Source of the DNA: Sphingobacterium kitahiroshimense
GTDB taxonomy: Bacteria; Bacteroidota; Bacteroidia; Sphingobacteriales; Sphingobacteriaceae
Direction: 5' to 3'
Length of the DNA stretch: 64,000 nucleotides
NCBI RefSeq assembly: GCF_025961315.1
Contig: NZ_JAOQNK010000001.1
Location: 6,076,001-6,140,000 of the forward strand
Under the pieces are notes generated by a model that was given only the letters and a program-made list of their open reading frames with translations, was not told where the DNA came from and did not search any database. Each line of letters begins with the position of its first letter. Position 1 is the stretch's first letter. The translations under genes were made by a program, and so were the position numbers. Positions 16,262 through 24,777 of this stretch are shown piece after piece.

Positions 16262-18583
16262 TTAGGATTTTGTAATGGTTTCTTCTAAATTGTATATAAT
16301 GGTAATTACGCCCATTAATGCAGCAAGTTGTGTTTTATTGACTTTCTGATCTATAGGAAACTCTCCGACGGCCAAGACTTTATCAGCATTTGCTTTTTGT
16401 TTGAATGTATTTAACTGGTCGGCATAATAAGTTGTTAATCGTTTTATTTCTTGTTCCTTAGGTTTACGGCAGACTATACGACGAAATGCGGTTATTATTT
16501 TGGTCTCCGGAGTTCCTTTGTCTTGTAGTAAGCGAGCGGCCAGTACTCGAGAAGCTTCAAGTACGGTTGGATCATTCAACATCGCAAGTGCTTGAAGAGG
16601 AGTGTTGGTATTAAGCCGCTTAACTTCACACTGATCTCTATTACTGGCATCGAAAATGGCCATCACTGGAGGAGGTACCGTTCTTTTTATGAATGTGTAT
16701 AATCCTCGTCGGTATAAACTTGCCTGATGGTCTTGTCGGTATGAGGCCAATAATCCACGACCTGATGTGGCCGCTTCCCATCGCCCTGCCGGTTGATAGG
16801 GTTTGACACTTGGACCACCGATGGTTGGAACCAACAATCCACTACTGGATAAGACGACATCACGGACATGTTCTGCCGGAATACGGTAACGGGGAGCACG
16901 AGCAAGAAAAATGTTGTCGGGGTCAACGTTGAATTTGTCAGGATCTACTACCGCAGATTGTCTATATGTTGCTGAGAGGACGATCTGTTTGACTAGTCGC
17001 TTGATGTCCCAGCCATGATTCATAAAATCAACTGCTAGCCAATCTAATAATTCTGGATGTGAAGGTAATTCTCCCTGCATTCCAAAATCGCCAGATGTTT
17101 TGACCAGACCTCTACCAAAATATTCCTGCCATACTTGATTAACAAATACACGCGAGGTGAGGGGGTTTTGTTTGTCAAATAACCATTGCGTTAAACCAAG
17201 CCTATTTTTAGGATATTTTTCGCTAAATCCCAATACTGACTTAGGGGTGCTTGCCTGTACGACTTCTCCGTGGGCATCATACACACCTCTGTTGAGTACG
17301 TAGGTTTTACGGAGGGTATCTTGATCACCCATCACAGATACGATCAACTTATTGGTATCTTGTTTGTTGACAAACTTTAGGATGTCTTGGACATCAGCAT
17401 TACTGATTTCCATGAATGGTTTTTTAGCGAATGTCTCCGGCCCACCAACAGTTGATTCGAGTCCTACTTCTTTGACATTATTGAAGAAAGCGGTCATTTG
17501 AAAATATTCTTTTTGTGAAAAGGGGTCATATTTATGATCATGGCACTGCGCACACTCTAGGGTGATTCCTAAGATAGCTTTTCCCAGGGTATTTGTTCTA
17601 TCTTTCACATATTCTACACGGTATTCTTCATCGATTACACCACCTTCTTCTGTTATTTTATGATTTCGGTTGAAAGCTGTTGCTAAAAGCTGTTCTTTAG
17701 AGGATTGAGGCATCAGGTCGCCCGCGAGTTGCCAGCTGATAAATTTATTATAAGGAGTATTTTTGTTAAAAGCATGAATAACCCAGTCTCTCCATGGCCA
17801 CTGGCTACGGTAATTGTCGTCTTGGTAACCGTGCGAATCTGCATATCTGGAAACATCCATCCAGTGTAAAGCCATCCGTTCTCCATAAGCAGGGCTTGCC
17901 AGTAGGGTTTCTATTACCTTTTCGTAGGCATTAGGACTGTTGTCTGCCATAAATTTATCCATCATCTGCAATGATGGGGGTAGCCCCGTAATATCCAAAC
18001 TAACTCTTCTAAGTAATCGTTCTTTGTCAGCTTCGGGATTTGGTGCTATTTTTTTATGTTCTAGTTTATCAAGTACAAAATAATCAATTTCATTTTTTAT
18101 CCATTTGGTATTTTTTACTTTGGGAATGATGGGAGTTTTGGGTGCAGTGAAAGCCCAATGCTTTTTATATTTCGCCCCCTGCTTGATCCACTTTTCAATA
18201 ATAGCAATCTCTGTTGCAGTTAAAGTGAGGTTGGTTGCAATAGGAGGCATTATATAGGATGTGTCTTTTGATGATATTCTCAAAAAAACTTCAGAATTTT
18301 TAGGCTTAAAGGGTACAATACCATGCGCTGTGGCATTACTCTTTAATGCTTTGTAAGCTTCTTCAGGTATATCGAGACGTAAATCTGCATCGCGTTTATT
18401 TGCGTCGGGCCCATGGCATGCAAAACATTTATCGGAAAGAATAGGTCTGACATGAAAATTATAGCTGATACTGTCAGGTATAGGTTCTTCACTCATCTGA
18501 TTTGATGACGGTCTATGGCATGCCTGTATCATATATATACAAGCGAAGATCACGAGCATAGAATAAATAGGTCTTCGATACAT
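16262..18583 (-). CDS. PSCyt1-DUF1549-DUF1553 lipoprotein
   Basis: First gene of the minus-strand operon, 773 residues. A lipoprotein signal ends in MIQAC (Cys 22). A planctomycete cytochrome c domain follows, with KCFACHG (Cys 53) and YIMPPIATNLTLTATEIAII, then DUF1549 (about 150-350) with ERLLRRVSLDITGLPPS, PAYGERMALHWMDVSRYADS and a second CxxCH at LECAQCHDHKYDPFS (about 343), and DUF1553 (about 470-730) with LTSRVFVNQVWQEYFGRGLV and LLDWLAVDFMNHGWDIKRLV. The protein is probably anchored outside the inner membrane. The family is abundant in Planctomycetes and thought to act in polysaccharide use, but no activity is established. It overlaps nothing and is followed after 3 bases by DUF1501. 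Confidence 0.87.
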   Translation of the reverse strand: MYRRPIYSMLVIFACIYMIQACHRPSSNQMSEEPIPDSISYNFHVRPILSDKCFACHGPDANKRDADLRLDIPEEAYKALKSNATAHGIVPFKPKNSEVFLRISSKDTSYIMPPIATNLTLTATEIAIIEKWIKQGAKYKKHWAFTAPKTPIIPKVKNTKWIKNEIDYFVLDKLEHKKIAPNPEADKERLLRRVSLDITGLPPSLQMMDKFMADNSPNAYEKVIETLLASPAYGERMALHWMDVSRYADSHGYQDDNYRSQWPWRDWVIHAFNKNTPYNKFISWQLAGDLMPQSSKEQLLATAFNRNHKITEEGGVIDEEYRVEYVKDRTNTLGKAILGITLECAQCHDHKYDPFSQKEYFQMTAFFNNVKEVGLESTVGGPETFAKKPFMEISNADVQDILKFVNKQDTNKLIVSVMGDQDTLRKTYVLNRGVYDAHGEVVQASTPKSVLGFSEKYPKNRLGLTQWLFDKQNPLTSRVFVNQVWQEYFGRGLVKTSGDFGMQGELPSHPELLDWLAVDFMNHGWDIKRLVKQIVLSATYRQSAVVDPDKFNVDPDNIFLARAPRYRIPAEHVRDVVLSSSGLLVPTIGGPSVKPYQPAGRWEAATSGRGLLASYRQDHQASLYRRGLYTFIKRTVPPPVMAIFDASNRDQCEVKRLNTNTPLQALAMLNDPTVLEASRVLAARLLQDKGTPETKIITAFRRIVCRKPKEQEIKRLTTYYADQLNTFKQKANADKVLAVGEFPIDQKVNKTQLAALMGVITIIYNLEETITKS

Positions 18584-19048
18584 ATTTACGAGTTGTTAGT
18601 ACTTGCGTGTGATACGCAATTGGTTTGCTTGTTTATAATTGGTGACTTTTATAAATCACTGGTTTAATCAAATTTAATCAGATGAAACTGGAGAATCTGA
18701 CTCAATATTACCCCAAACTAATGTTATATGAACATTCTTGTGAGATCGTGTTGCAATAATGCGTTCAAACTTATTTAAAGCCCATCTTTAGGTTTGTAAC
18801 TTATTTGTTGAAATTTATTTAGGTTAATATTTGCCTGTTTTCTATTAATATAATGAATTAATTACATGCTGTTTAGCGGTATCTTTATTTTTATTAGTTT
18901 GTTTAATCAATCAAAACCATCATTTACTTTGTAGAGGCTGTGAAAAATAGTCTTTCAGAAATGAAACTAAACCTGGGGTAAAATAGTATCTGTTGAAGAT
19001 TAAGAGTAGAAATAGTATCAATACATCAAAAAATATTAAACCAATAAA
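18584..19048. promoter_or_regulatory. Divergent control region of the two catabolic operons
   Basis: This 465-base region separates the minus-strand cytochrome operon from the plus-strand oxidoreductase operon. It contains inverted copies of TTACCCCA (18708-18715) and TGGGGTAA (18974-18981), repeated TTTAATCA boxes (18663-18680 and near 18902), a minus-strand -7 element TAAATTTG (18676-18669), and a plus-strand near-consensus pair TTTG (18898-18901)-N22-TTACTTTG (18924-18931). I see no gene in it. The paired TTACCCCA boxes could bind one of the AraC regulators encoded downstream. Confidence 0.5.
18669..18676 (-). promoter_or_regulatory. -7 element for the cytochrome/DUF1501 operon
   Basis: On the minus strand TAAATTTG matches TAnnTTTG and would start transcription near 18662, about 78 bases before ATG 18583. 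No good -33 TTTG is at the usual distance, which fits an activator-dependent promoter. Confidence 0.4.
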
Positions 19049-20212
19049 ATGAATAGAAAACTACGAATGGGAATGGTCGGTGGAGGCAAGGATGCTTTCA
19101 TTGGTGCAATACATCGAATTGCGGCTCATATGGACGGATTAGTGGAGGTCGTTTGCGGAGCTTTAAGTATTAATCCTGAAATAGCTAAGGAGAGCGGAAA
19201 AGCGTTATTTCTTCCTGAAAACCGAACTTATCTCAATTTTGAAGAAATGATTGAGAAGGAGCGGCAATTACCTGCTGATGAACGTATGGATTTTGTGACA
19301 ATCGTGACACCTAATTTTGCGCATTTCGCCCCTGCTATGTTGGCATTGGATAATGGCTTCCATGTCGTTATTGAAAAACCGATAACTTTTAGTCTAGACG
19401 AAGCTCTACAGTTGAAAAAGAAGGTAGAAGAAACGGGCTTGCTTCTGATGTTGACACATACTTATTCTGGATACCCTATGGTAAAGCAGGCTAAGCAGAT
19501 GGTTGAAGATAATGCTTTTGGTAAAATCCGTAAAATATATGTGGAATATCCGCAAGGATGGCTAAGTACGCTCACCGAACGTGAAGGTAATGCAGGTGCC
19601 GCTTGGCGAACTGACCCGAAAAAATCAGGGAAAAGTGGAGCTATGGGTGATATCGGTACCCATGCAGCACATTTAGCGGAGTATATTTCTGGTTTGAAAA
19701 TATCACATCTTTGTGCAGATCTGAATACGATGGTAGAGGGACGAAGATTGGAAGATGATGGAAATGTTTTGTTGAAATTTGACAATGGTGCCGCTGGTGT
19801 ACTTATGGCCTCGCAGGTCGCTGCAGGTGAAGAAAATGCATTAAAGATTCGTTTATATGGTGAAAAAGGCGGAATTGAATGGGCTCAGATGGAGCCCAAC
19901 ACTTTACTTGTAAAATGGCATACAGAACCCACCCAAACGTATCGGGCAGGAACAAATGGTTTTCTTTCTGATATTGCGAAATTTAATTGCAGAACACCTG
20001 CCGGACATCCGGAGGGATATCTTGAAGCGTTCGCAAATTTGTATCGTAGTTTCTCGTTGACTTTATCGGCGCGATTGGATGGTGAGAATCCTTCAGATTT
20101 ATTAGATTTTCCTTCAGTCGATGAGGGTATCAGAGGAATGGCTTTTATTGATACGGTTATTAAAAGTGGTGATAGTAATGAAAAATGGACTGTTTTTGAA
20201 ATAAATAATTAG
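19049..20212 (+). CDS. Gfo/Idh/MocA-family NAD(P)-dependent oxidoreductase
   Basis: A 387-residue sugar or cyclitol dehydrogenase. The N-terminal Rossmann motif is LRMGMVGGGKDAFIGAIHR; VIEKPITFSLDEAL carries the family EKP lysine (about residue 111); LTHTYSGYPMVKQAK and GDIGTHAAHLAEYISG supply the C-terminal-domain His/Asp residues used in catalysis. Proteins of this family oxidise or reduce a secondary hydroxyl of sugars, often at C3. It starts the plus-strand operon divergent from the cytochrome operon, and a TIM-barrel epimerase gene follows after 3 bases. I infer that the pair acts on the compound imported by the MFS carrier, perhaps making or reducing a 3-keto sugar; no substrate is evident. 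Confidence 0.87.
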   Translation: MNRKLRMGMVGGGKDAFIGAIHRIAAHMDGLVEVVCGALSINPEIAKESGKALFLPENRTYLNFEEMIEKERQLPADERMDFVTIVTPNFAHFAPAMLALDNGFHVVIEKPITFSLDEALQLKKKVEETGLLLMLTHTYSGYPMVKQAKQMVEDNAFGKIRKIYVEYPQGWLSTLTEREGNAGAAWRTDPKKSGKSGAMGDIGTHAAHLAEYISGLKISHLCADLNTMVEGRRLEDDGNVLLKFDNGAAGVLMASQVAAGEENALKIRLYGEKGGIEWAQMEPNTLLVKWHTEPTQTYRAGTNGFLSDIAKFNCRTPAGHPEGYLEAFANLYRSFSLTLSARLDGENPSDLLDFPSVDEGIRGMAFIDTVIKSGDSNEKWTVFEINN

Positions 20213-20215
20213 AAA

Positions 20216-21271
20216 ATGCAAACACTTAAAGGACCTGGTATATTTTTAGCGCAATTTTTGGGAGAAAATCCTCCATTTGATAATTTAGAATCCATTTGTC
20301 AGTGGGCGCAAAAGATTGGATTTAAAGGCGTGCAGATACCAACTTGGGCAACGTCTTATTTTGATCTGCAACTTGCTGCTGAAAGCAAGGATTATGCGCA
20401 AGAGATAAAAGGGATTGTCAATAGCTATGGACTCGAAGTAACAGAGTTAAGTACACATCTCCAAGGGCAATTGGTTGCAGTACATCCGGTATATGATGAT
20501 CAGTTTGATGGTTTTGCTCCCGAAAAATATCATAAAAATCCTAAGGCAAGAACAGAATGGGCAGTAGAGCAGGTGAAATATGCTGCTAAAGCTTCTCAGC
20601 ATATGGGTTTAGATGCCGTTGCGACCTTCAGTGGTGCTCTTTTATGGCATACGGTTTATCCTTGGCCTCAGCGTCCTAATGGATTAGTTGAAACCGGTTT
20701 TAATGAATTGGCAAAGCGTTGGCTTCCAATCTTAAATGTTTACGAGGATTACGGGATTGATCTTTGTTATGAAATCCATCCTGGAGAAGATTTACATGAT
20801 GGGGTAAGTTATGAGCGTTTTCTTGAAAAGGTAAATAACCATGCGAGAGCCTGTTTATTGTATGATCCTTCGCACTTTGTTTTACAAGCAATGGATTACC
20901 TTTCTTATATCGATCATTATCATGAGCGTATTAAGATGTTTCATGTCAAAGATGCCGAGTTTAATCCAACAGGTAAGCAAGGTGTATACGGCGGATATTC
21001 CAATTGGATAGACCGCGCAGGCCGTTTTCGTTCGCTTGGTGATGGACAGGTAGACTTTAAATCGATATTCAGTAAACTAGCAGCTTATGATTACAAAGGA
21101 TGGGCTGTGATGGAGTGGGAGTGTGCACTGAAACATCCTGAAGATGGTGCAATAGAAGGTGCTAAATTTATTGCCGATCACATCATTCACGTTACAGATA
21201 AGGCTTTTGACGATTTTGCTTCAACAGGGAGTGATGAAGCTTACAATAGAAAATTGATTGGATTGGTTTAG
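20216..21271 (+). CDS. TIM-barrel sugar phosphate isomerase/epimerase family protein
   Basis: AP_endonuc_2-type TIM barrel of 351 residues. Recognisable parts are FKGVQIPTWATSYFDLQLAA near the start, YGIDLCYEIHPGEDLHDGVS with the metal-ligand Glu (about 182), LLYDPSHFVLQAMDYLSYI with Asp and His (about 215-220), RIKMFHVKDAEF with His (about 242), and WAVMEWECAL with the last Glu. It is longer than the epimerase encoded at 8213-9100 and only distantly similar. Members paired with Gfo/Idh/MocA genes act in inositol, keto-sugar or glycoside catabolism. The gene begins 3 bases after the oxidoreductase stop, so they are co-transcribed; a strong terminator follows. Confidence 0.85.
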   Translation: MQTLKGPGIFLAQFLGENPPFDNLESICQWAQKIGFKGVQIPTWATSYFDLQLAAESKDYAQEIKGIVNSYGLEVTELSTHLQGQLVAVHPVYDDQFDGFAPEKYHKNPKARTEWAVEQVKYAAKASQHMGLDAVATFSGALLWHTVYPWPQRPNGLVETGFNELAKRWLPILNVYEDYGIDLCYEIHPGEDLHDGVSYERFLEKVNNHARACLLYDPSHFVLQAMDYLSYIDHYHERIKMFHVKDAEFNPTGKQGVYGGYSNWIDRAGRFRSLGDGQVDFKSIFSKLAAYDYKGWAVMEWECALKHPEDGAIEGAKFIADHIIHVTDKAFDDFASTGSDEAYNRKLIGLV

Positions 21272-21294
21272 TATATTTTCATATATAAATCTTT

Positions 21295-21334
21295 AATAAG
21301 GGGTGTCTATTATTTTTAATAGACACCCCTTATT
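21295..21334 (+). terminator. Long perfect hairpin ending the oxidoreductase/epimerase operon
   Basis: An almost 18-bp stem formed by AATAAGGGGTGTCTATTA and its complement around a short T-rich loop. The A/T flanks make it usable in both directions. Confidence 0.8.
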
Positions 21335-21445
21335 CGTATTCCTTAAATTGTTTTTACGTGTCGATGTGTAATATTATCGTCGCATTTTTGGAATGATAGT
21401 CAAATGATCATTAAATTAGAAGATCGATGCCAATTGGATTAATTC

Positions 21446-22468
21446 ATGAGAAAAACGCAAATAAAGAATTTTTATGATTACTATCAGCCTGATCGTTGTG
21501 AACCGTTAATTCATGCTTCGGAGAACGGGGCTGTGCAGATGAAAGGTCTTAGTCGATTTGATTATCCAGGACAGGAATTACCGGATGCTATTTTGCCGGG
21601 AATTTATAGTATGGGTTATTGGGATGCTAAAACTGATCAGAACTGGGGGTTGGACTGGCACCGGAATGAAGGAATAGAATTTTCGTTTATGGAGTCTGGT
21701 AGTTTATATTTTTCTACTGAAAGTGAGACTGTTCATCTTCACCCCGGTAGCTTAACCATAACTAAACCGTGGCAATTACATAAGGTCGGTAATCCGATCG
21801 TAACGATAGGTAAGCAATACTGGATTATTATTGATGTTGGTGTGAGGCAACCTCATCAGGAATGGAAGTGGCCTGACTGGATCATTCTTTCAAAAGAAGA
21901 TTTAGAATATCTGACAAAGATCTTACGTGAGAATGATGTTAGGGTTTGGCAATCGGATAAGAAAATACAAGAATGTTTTATCGAGATAGGGAAGTGTCTG
22001 GATCATGCGGAAATAGAAATTCCGCAATCTAGACTTAATATCTTAATCAACAGCTTATTGCTGGAGATCTTAAGTCTCTTTAAAAAGGGGGATATTGAGT
22101 TTGACCAATCGTTAACACACAATCTAAGAACTGTTGAAATCTTTTTAAACCATTTGCGTACTGACTTTGAAAAATCATGGACACTTGAAGATATGGCTGA
22201 ACACTGTGGACTTGGAAAAACGAGTCTATCAAAATATTGTAAGCATTTAACAAATATGACTCCTGTCAATTATTTAATTAATATCAGATTGGAAGCTGCG
22301 GCAAAAATGCTGATTGATCAAGAGGAGGAGCACGTCACCAACCTTTGTTATTCTTGTGGTTTTACTAGTTCTCAATATTTTGCTACTGCCTTTAAAAAAA
22401 GATATAAATGCAGCCCGAGCGAATACCGCAGCAGATTTAGAAATGGATATGTGGGAAAGACTGCTTAA
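21446..22468 (+). CDS. AraC-family transcriptional regulator
   Basis: A 340-residue regulator with an N-terminal cupin-like sensing domain and C-terminal AraC DNA-binding domain. The sensing part includes WHRNEGIEFSFMESGSLYF and VHLHPGSLTITKPWQLHKV (about 70-110). The two helix-turn-helix units are in the last 100 residues: WTLEDMAEHCGLGKTSLSKY and VTNLCYSCGFTSSQYFATAFKKRYKCSPSEYR, matching the family signature. It lies 174 bases after the epimerase gene and its terminator, on the same strand, so it has its own promoter. The location suggests control of the adjoining cytochrome and oxidoreductase operons. Confidence 0.88.
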   Translation: MRKTQIKNFYDYYQPDRCEPLIHASENGAVQMKGLSRFDYPGQELPDAILPGIYSMGYWDAKTDQNWGLDWHRNEGIEFSFMESGSLYFSTESETVHLHPGSLTITKPWQLHKVGNPIVTIGKQYWIIIDVGVRQPHQEWKWPDWIILSKEDLEYLTKILRENDVRVWQSDKKIQECFIEIGKCLDHAEIEIPQSRLNILINSLLLEILSLFKKGDIEFDQSLTHNLRTVEIFLNHLRTDFEKSWTLEDMAEHCGLGKTSLSKYCKHLTNMTPVNYLINIRLEAAAKMLIDQEEEHVTNLCYSCGFTSSQYFATAFKKRYKCSPSEYRSRFRNGYVGKTA

Positions 22469-22721
22469 ATTCTGATTTCTTTTTGTGAAAGCGAAATGGT
22501 GGTTTTGAAGAATGGAAATATGTTCATTATTTAACAACGGTATATATTAAACATATCGCAATTTTTTTAGTGGTATTTTTAGCATTGTCAATGCATTTTT
22601 TTTATTCTTTAGTTTAGTGACGTGATAAGTCGATAGAAATTATAAGGATGGAAAATGTGCAACATGTGATTGTAAATAGGGAATTTAATCACCAACTAAA
22701 CCACCAATAAGATCAATTAAT

Positions 22722-23627
22722 ATGAAAGTACTTCCATTTACTTTGCTAATACCTGATGGTAAGAGTATGCTATCGGAAAGAGTTGAATTGCCGCATTTCT
22801 ATCAGCATATGCATCATCATAATGAATATGAAATTATTTGGGTTGAACAAGGTGAAGGAACTTTGCTAGTTGGAAATAATATGCATAATTTTCGTTCAGG
22901 AGATATTTTTCTAATTGGAGCAAATGTCCCTCATGTATTTAAATCCAATCCGGAATATTTCACAATGAAAGATCGGTTAAAAGTGAAAGCATGTTCATTA
23001 TATTTTAACCTTTCGGGTATATTATCGGGTTTATTCCAATTGCCAGAGATGCATGTGTTACGTTCTTTCTTAAATCAGAATAAACAAGGCTTTCAGATAC
23101 CGGGCAGGTATACGGTCGAAATTGCAAATCTAATGCTCCGACTTCACAATGCTAGCGGTGTGGATGTGCTGTTACAGTTACTAAGCTTATTGAACCAATT
23201 GAAAGAAATGTCACCTCATTTGTTACCATTAAGTACCGATGTGTATTCGTCTGATCTTAATGCGAATGAAGGAGTTCGGTTTGATGCTATTATCAATTAT
23301 ATCATGCAAAATTTTAATAGTCAGATTACTTTAGAGGATGTTGCAAATGAGGCACATATGACACCTCAGGCTTTCTGCCGTTATTTTAAAAAACATACCG
23401 GAAATACTTTTGTTACCTTTCTTAATGAGATCAGAATTAATGATGCCTGCAAAAGCTTATTGACAGGAAAACATAAGGACCGTATATCTGGCGTTGCATA
23501 TCAAGTGGGATTTAATAGCTTGACAAATTTTAACCGGGCTTTTAAAAGTGTGGTTGGGCAATCACCAAAAGCTTATATAAATGCCTATCATCATGTTAGC
23601 AAAGGAAGTTCTCTGGCAACTGTGTAA
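22722..23627 (+). CDS. AraC-family transcriptional regulator
   Basis: A 301-residue AraC protein with a clear cupin sensor: HMHHHNEYEIIWVEQGEGTL followed by NFRSGDIFLIGANVPHVFKS (about 28-80), where the His cluster could bind a metal or ligand. The C-terminal domain has ITLEDVANEAHMTPQAFCRY and ISGVAYQVGFNSLTNFNRAFKSVVGQSPKAYI. It resembles the regulator at 51285-52157 in architecture (same cupin pattern NF.xGDI.L.G.N.PH), but differs from its immediate neighbour at 21446. Two regulators of different subtype next to one catabolic locus suggest two inducers or a hierarchy. Start ATG 22722 has no Shine-Dalgarno. Confidence 0.88.
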   Translation: MKVLPFTLLIPDGKSMLSERVELPHFYQHMHHHNEYEIIWVEQGEGTLLVGNNMHNFRSGDIFLIGANVPHVFKSNPEYFTMKDRLKVKACSLYFNLSGILSGLFQLPEMHVLRSFLNQNKQGFQIPGRYTVEIANLMLRLHNASGVDVLLQLLSLLNQLKEMSPHLLPLSTDVYSSDLNANEGVRFDAIINYIMQNFNSQITLEDVANEAHMTPQAFCRYFKKHTGNTFVTFLNEIRINDACKSLLTGKHKDRISGVAYQVGFNSLTNFNRAFKSVVGQSPKAYINAYHHVSKGSSLATV

Positions 23628-23666
23628 TTTTTTCTTTAGATTTGGATGGCAGTGCAATGATCCATT

Positions 23667-24011
23667 TTACTTAAATAATGTATAATAGAATATGCTTAGG
23701 GCTACGGAAATTAAATTTCCGATCAGATAATAGTCATTATAAGCCGCTTCTTTTTTGATGTTTTCAGGAGTGTCTTCTTTATCCGCGCGTTTAAGTCTTG
23801 TTCCTAATTTTAAAGCGCCAAAGAGTGTGAGCACATGTGGAAAACCTTGACATAAACTATAAGTCATAAATAAACGTTCCAAAATACCTTTTACTGTAGA
23901 TTTAGGATCAAACTTTTTGTTGTTGACCGATTTAGGCGTGAAAAGCCAAAATAGAAGACTAAGAAGGACTTCTGAAAAAAGAATGATTATTATTTTATAA
24001 ACGAAGTGCAT
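23667..24011 (-). CDS. Small membrane protein paired with SatD
   Basis: A 114-residue protein with hydrophobic segments at about 4-24 and 95-112, and a shorter one around 50-66; the middle is basic (KLGTRLKRADKEDTPENIKK). I do not recognise a named domain. It overlaps the 3' end of the SatD-family gene (24011 versus 23995), so the two are translationally coupled and probably work together. It reads as a small inner-membrane partner. A name beyond that is not supported. Confidence 0.65.
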   Translation of the reverse strand: MHFVYKIIIILFSEVLLSLLFWLFTPKSVNNKKFDPKSTVKGILERLFMTYSLCQGFPHVLTLFGALKLGTRLKRADKEDTPENIKKEAAYNDYYLIGNLISVALSIFYYTLFK

Positions 24012-24642
24012 GGGGCAGTTTACTTATTGATTTTAAAATTGTTTTAGTTGCTTCATAAGATGAAATATTTAAAGTTTTCTCACGTTTCCAAATCTGAGAT
24101 CTTGTTTTATTTATTTTTTCAGCAACAATCTTATAATCATTAAATTTAATAAATGCAGAGATTAAATTATAATCTTTCTCGGGATTCCATTTGTCAATGA
24201 TATTTTCGAAGATAAGAAATGTATTGTTTAGAAGAGAGTCTAAATTAATATCTCCGATCTGTATGTAAAATCTTTGAGAATTGGTCTTCATACTGTTGAG
24301 TTTGTATCGTGCATCGCGTAATCCTTCACCTAACATTTCATAGGCGATTCTCTTATTAATGTTGGTTTCAATATCACCGTAAATAAGCACGTAGCGTAAT
24401 TGAAAATCAAACCCTTGTATGATAATTTCTTCTTCTAGTGCGATAATGATATTTAATGCTGTTTCTAAATCCTTTGTTAGTCCCTGAAATTCATCACCAA
24501 GTGTGATGGTAAGCGGAGATAATAGACTGTTTTCATAATCATGATTGATTTTGCTTACTGTTTCTTTAAAGTTTTGCATCAACAATGCTTGATTTTTTTG
24601 ACCGCTTCCAATCACATCGCTCATCAATATAAAGTGTTTCAT
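23995..24642 (-). CDS. SatD-family protein
   Basis: A 215-residue protein that begins MKHFILMSDVIGSGQKNQAL, and contains LTITLGDEFQGLTKDLETAL and FQLRYVLIYGDIETNINK; these are hallmarks of the SatD family (the D-I-x-GS start and GDEFQG core resemble nucleotidyl-cyclase-like folds). The C-terminus has a likely winged or HTH-like segment (FNDYKIVAEKINKTRSQIWKREKTL). SatD was named from a Streptococcus acid-tolerance locus, where its role is unclear. A small membrane protein gene overlaps its end. The promoter region holds repeated AATGAAA/TTTCATT half-sites at 24676-24711, so autoregulation is plausible. Confidence 0.78.
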   Translation of the reverse strand: MKHFILMSDVIGSGQKNQALLMQNFKETVSKINHDYENSLLSPLTITLGDEFQGLTKDLETALNIIIALEEEIIIQGFDFQLRYVLIYGDIETNINKRIAYEMLGEGLRDARYKLNSMKTNSQRFYIQIGDINLDSLLNNTFLIFENIIDKWNPEKDYNLISAFIKFNDYKIVAEKINKTRSQIWKREKTLNISSYEATKTILKSISKLPHALRL

Positions 24643-24668
24643 GATAAATGATTTTTATTACTTTATGT

Positions 24669-24711
24669 CAAATATAATGAAACAAAGTGTTTTATTTCAT
24701 TAAAAATGAAA
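24669..24711 (-). promoter_or_regulatory. SatD promoter with three AATGAAA half-sites
   Basis: Minus-strand -7 element TATATTTG (24676-24669), with half-sites AATGAAA (24676-24682), TTTCATT (24695-24701) and AATGAAA (24705-24711) across the -10 to -45 region. The last two form a 7-3-7 palindrome. This layout is typical of a repressor operator. Confidence 0.5.
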
Positions 24712-24777
24712 TTATAAAAAACATGGAAGCATTTTTTTAATAGCTCTTGACCATGACTGATTAGTATTTTGAAATGT

